Source of the DNA: Candidatus Collierbacteria bacterium GW2011_GWB1_44_6
GTDB taxonomy: Bacteria; Patescibacteriota; Microgenomatia; UBA1400; MFAQ01
Direction: 5' to 3'
Assembly (NCBI GenBank): GCA_000998025.1
Contig: LCJG01000048.1
Span: 1-6,235 of the forward strand
DNA: 6,235 nucleotides
The notes below the pieces were generated by a model. The model ran no database searches. It saw only the letters and a list, made by a program, of their open reading frames with translations, and had not been told where the DNA came from. Positions 5,031 to 6,235 of the stretch are shown piece after piece. The position numbers and the translations under genes were made by a program. Numbering within the stretch: position 1 is the first letter of the stretch; each line of letters begins with the position of its first letter.

Positions 5031-5807
5031 TTGATCGATTTTTCCCATGTCACCAAGTCTTTTCCCAACGGTGATGTAGTATTGGATGATATTAATTTTT
5101 CAGTCTCACCGGGAGAATTTGTCATCATCACCGGAAAATCCGGAGCGGGGAAGACCACCCTCGGTAGACTTCTAATTAGGGATCTTCTACCCTCCAAGGG
5201 TAAGGTTGTCATTGATGGGGAAGACTTAAACAAAACAAAAACAAAAAACATTCCTTTGATACGCCGGAAAATCGGCTTTATTTTTCAAGACTACAAAATT
5301 ATTTTAGACAAAACCGTTGGCGAAAATATCGCTTTAGCTTTGGAGATAGGTGGCTACTCAGGAAAAAAGATTCGTGAAAAAACTTCCCGTTTGTTGGAGA
5401 TGGTTGGCATACCCGGGAAAGAGTATCTTTTCCCGGGTCAGCTCTCTGGCGGGGAAGTCCAGCGCGCCGCAATTGCCAGAGCCATTGCTTGTGACCCACC
5501 TATTCTCTTTGCTGATGAACCCACCGGAAACTTGGACAAAGAAACCTCCATCGAAATTTTCAAACTTCTACAAAAAATCAATTCGGATGGTACCACCGTC
5601 ATTATGGCGACCCATGATGTAACTCTAATTGGACTCAACCCGGATCGTAATATTCATCTCGAAAAAGGTAAGATTGTTTCAGACGCTGACGGCAAGCCCC
5701 CCAAATCCGAAACCAAAAAAGCCAGTTCCTATTCTGTCATTCCTGCGAAGGCAGGAATCCATAAAATAAATTCCACAGAGACAAAGCGTAAAATAAAATC
5801 ATCATGA
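5031..5807 (+). CDS. ftsE: Cell-division ABC transporter ATP-binding protein FtsE, TTG start
   Basis: The 258-residue protein is the ATPase of the FtsEX complex, which sits at the membrane under the division septum and transmits ATP hydrolysis through FtsX to peptidoglycan hydrolases or their activators. All ABC motifs are present: Walker A GKSGAGKT (35-42), Q-loop Q86 in FIFQDYK, signature LSGGE (138-142), Walker B ILFADE (158-163), D-loop GNLD (166-169), and H-loop H195 in MATHD. The FIFQD-Y-K-(I)-L stretch after the Q-loop is typical of FtsE. The TTG at 5031 is chosen because MIDFSHVTKSF matches the family N-terminus exactly and no suitable ATG lies nearby. FtsE is usually about 220-230 residues; here about 35 extra residues form a K/S-rich tail containing SVIPAKAGIH, translated from a palindromic repeat. 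The stop overlaps the ftsX start by 4 nt. Confidence 0.96.
   Translation: MIDFSHVTKSFPNGDVVLDDINFSVSPGEFVIITGKSGAGKTTLGRLLIRDLLPSKGKVVIDGEDLNKTKTKNIPLIRRKIGFIFQDYKIILDKTVGENIALALEIGGYSGKKIREKTSRLLEMVGIPGKEYLFPGQLSGGEVQRAAIARAIACDPPILFADEPTGNLDKETSIEIFKLLQKINSDGTTVIMATHDVTLIGLNPDRNIHLEKGKIVSDADGKPPKSETKKASSYSVIPAKAGIHKINSTETKRKIKSS
5736..5760. repeat. Palindromic repeat inserted in the 3' end of ftsE
   Basis: ATTCCTGC (5739-5746) and GCAGGAAT (5751-5758) form a perfect 8-bp stem closed by GAAG, preceded by CTGTC. Read in the ftsE frame it encodes VIPAKAGI. This peptide is well known from other bacteria as the translation of dispersed 'GTCATTCCTGC...' hairpin repeats. It lies past the last conserved ABC motif, in a part of the protein with no known function, and 44 nt before the ftsX start. 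Confidence 0.75.
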
Positions 5808-6235
5808 ACACCGCACTCAAAAACATCCGCCGAACTCCGTTTCAGGCTTTAGCTGCAGTTTTTGTAGTCTCAATTACCTTATTTGTGGTAGGTATCTTTA
5901 GCCTGGTTACGCTCGCATCCAGCACTATTTTATTGAATTTTGAAACCAAGCCCCAGATTATTGCCTATCTCAAAGACGGCCATACTACCGACCAGGTTGC
6001 CGGGCTTATCAGTAACCTCACCTCCACCCAAGGTGTCAAAAACGCTGTTTATATCAGCAAACAAGATGCTCTGGAAATATACAAAAAAAGCGTCGGCAAC
6101 GATCCAATTCTTTTGGGCACCGTCACAGACTGGGGGATTGTTACAGCGGACATCTTACCGGCGAGCGTAGAAATTACCGCCAGTGATCCAAAGTCGTTTT
6201 CAACTATAGCCTCTATCTTGGAAAAAACAGAGATA
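5804..6235 (+). CDS. ftsX: Cell-division protein FtsX, N-terminal part (runs off the window)
   Basis: An open frame of 144 codons begins at the ATG at 5804 and reaches the window end without a stop. It overlaps the ftsE stop as ATGA, the classic ftsE-ftsX coupling. The N-terminus MNTALKNIRRTPFQ is a short amphipathic cytoplasmic segment. Residues about 14-38 are the first transmembrane helix (LAAVFVVSITLFVVGIFSL). From about 45 the large extracellular loop begins: PQIIAYLKDGHTTDQVAGLISNL, then VKNAVYISKQDALEIYKKS, and ILPASVEI. These match the FtsX extracellular domain pattern (I-x-v-y-L, 'v-x-y-v-S-k-e-e-A-l', and L-P-x-S-x-E-V). The rest of the loop and the last three membrane helices should follow downstream. 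FtsX transmits the FtsE ATPase cycle to cell-wall hydrolases outside the membrane. Confidence 0.93.
   Translation, partial: MNTALKNIRRTPFQALAAVFVVSITLFVVGIFSLVTLASSTILLNFETKPQIIAYLKDGHTTDQVAGLISNLTSTQGVKNAVYISKQDALEIYKKSVGNDPILLGTVTDWGIVTADILPASVEITASDPKSFSTIASILEKTEI

Noticed and set aside
1..6235. CRISPR array, tRNA, insertion sequence or phage module
   Set aside because: No regularly spaced repeats, cloverleaf, transposase or phage-type gene could be found on either strand.

Overview
The window looks like a piece of a small, streamlined bacterial genome, most likely a Patescibacteria (Candidate Phyla Radiation) member, possibly Microgenomates-like. This placement is an inference. It rests on very short intergenic gaps, weak or absent Shine-Dalgarno sequences on most genes, -10 boxes almost touching start codons, and divergent but recognisable FtsE/FtsX proteins. 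A small membrane protein also has a C-terminal domain that I associate from memory with such genomes. No marker gene settles the phylum. The presence of RF2 (prfB) and the TGA stops of several genes argue that UGA is a normal stop here.

Layout: (1) Positions 1-595 hold the 3' end of a probable ferredoxin/flavin-reductase-type oxidoreductase. It is translationally coupled (ATGA) to a membrane-anchored protein with a proline-rich stalk and a compact cytochrome b5-like heme domain. Together they look like a short electron-transfer module facing the outside of the cell. (2) Positions 614-2697 encode an OmpR-type response regulator and its overlapping membrane histidine kinase. (3) Positions 2712-3809 encode peptide chain release factor 2, in one uninterrupted frame. 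(4) Positions 3824-4338 are a self-contained minus-strand unit: a near-consensus sigma70-type promoter, a strong Shine-Dalgarno, a small zinc-ribbon protein of unknown function, and an intrinsic terminator starting right at the stop codon. (5) Positions 4377-6235 run on the plus strand. They hold a promoter-like TATAAT overlapped by a perfect 8-bp-arm palindrome, a single-pass membrane protein with a probable OB-like exported domain, then ftsE (TTG start) and the N-terminal part of ftsX, which runs off the window.

Two hairpin repeats share one architecture (CTGTCAT start, GAAG apex). One lies between the membrane protein and ftsE. The other is inside the 3' end of ftsE, where it is translated as part of a non-conserved tail. 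No tRNA, rRNA, CRISPR array, transposase or phage gene is visible, and no gene-free stretch exceeds about 140 bases.

Functionally, FtsEX should couple ATP hydrolysis to peptidoglycan hydrolase control at division. The two-component pair senses an unknown extracytoplasmic signal. The b5/reductase pair is the most unusual part and may be a redox branch at the cell surface.
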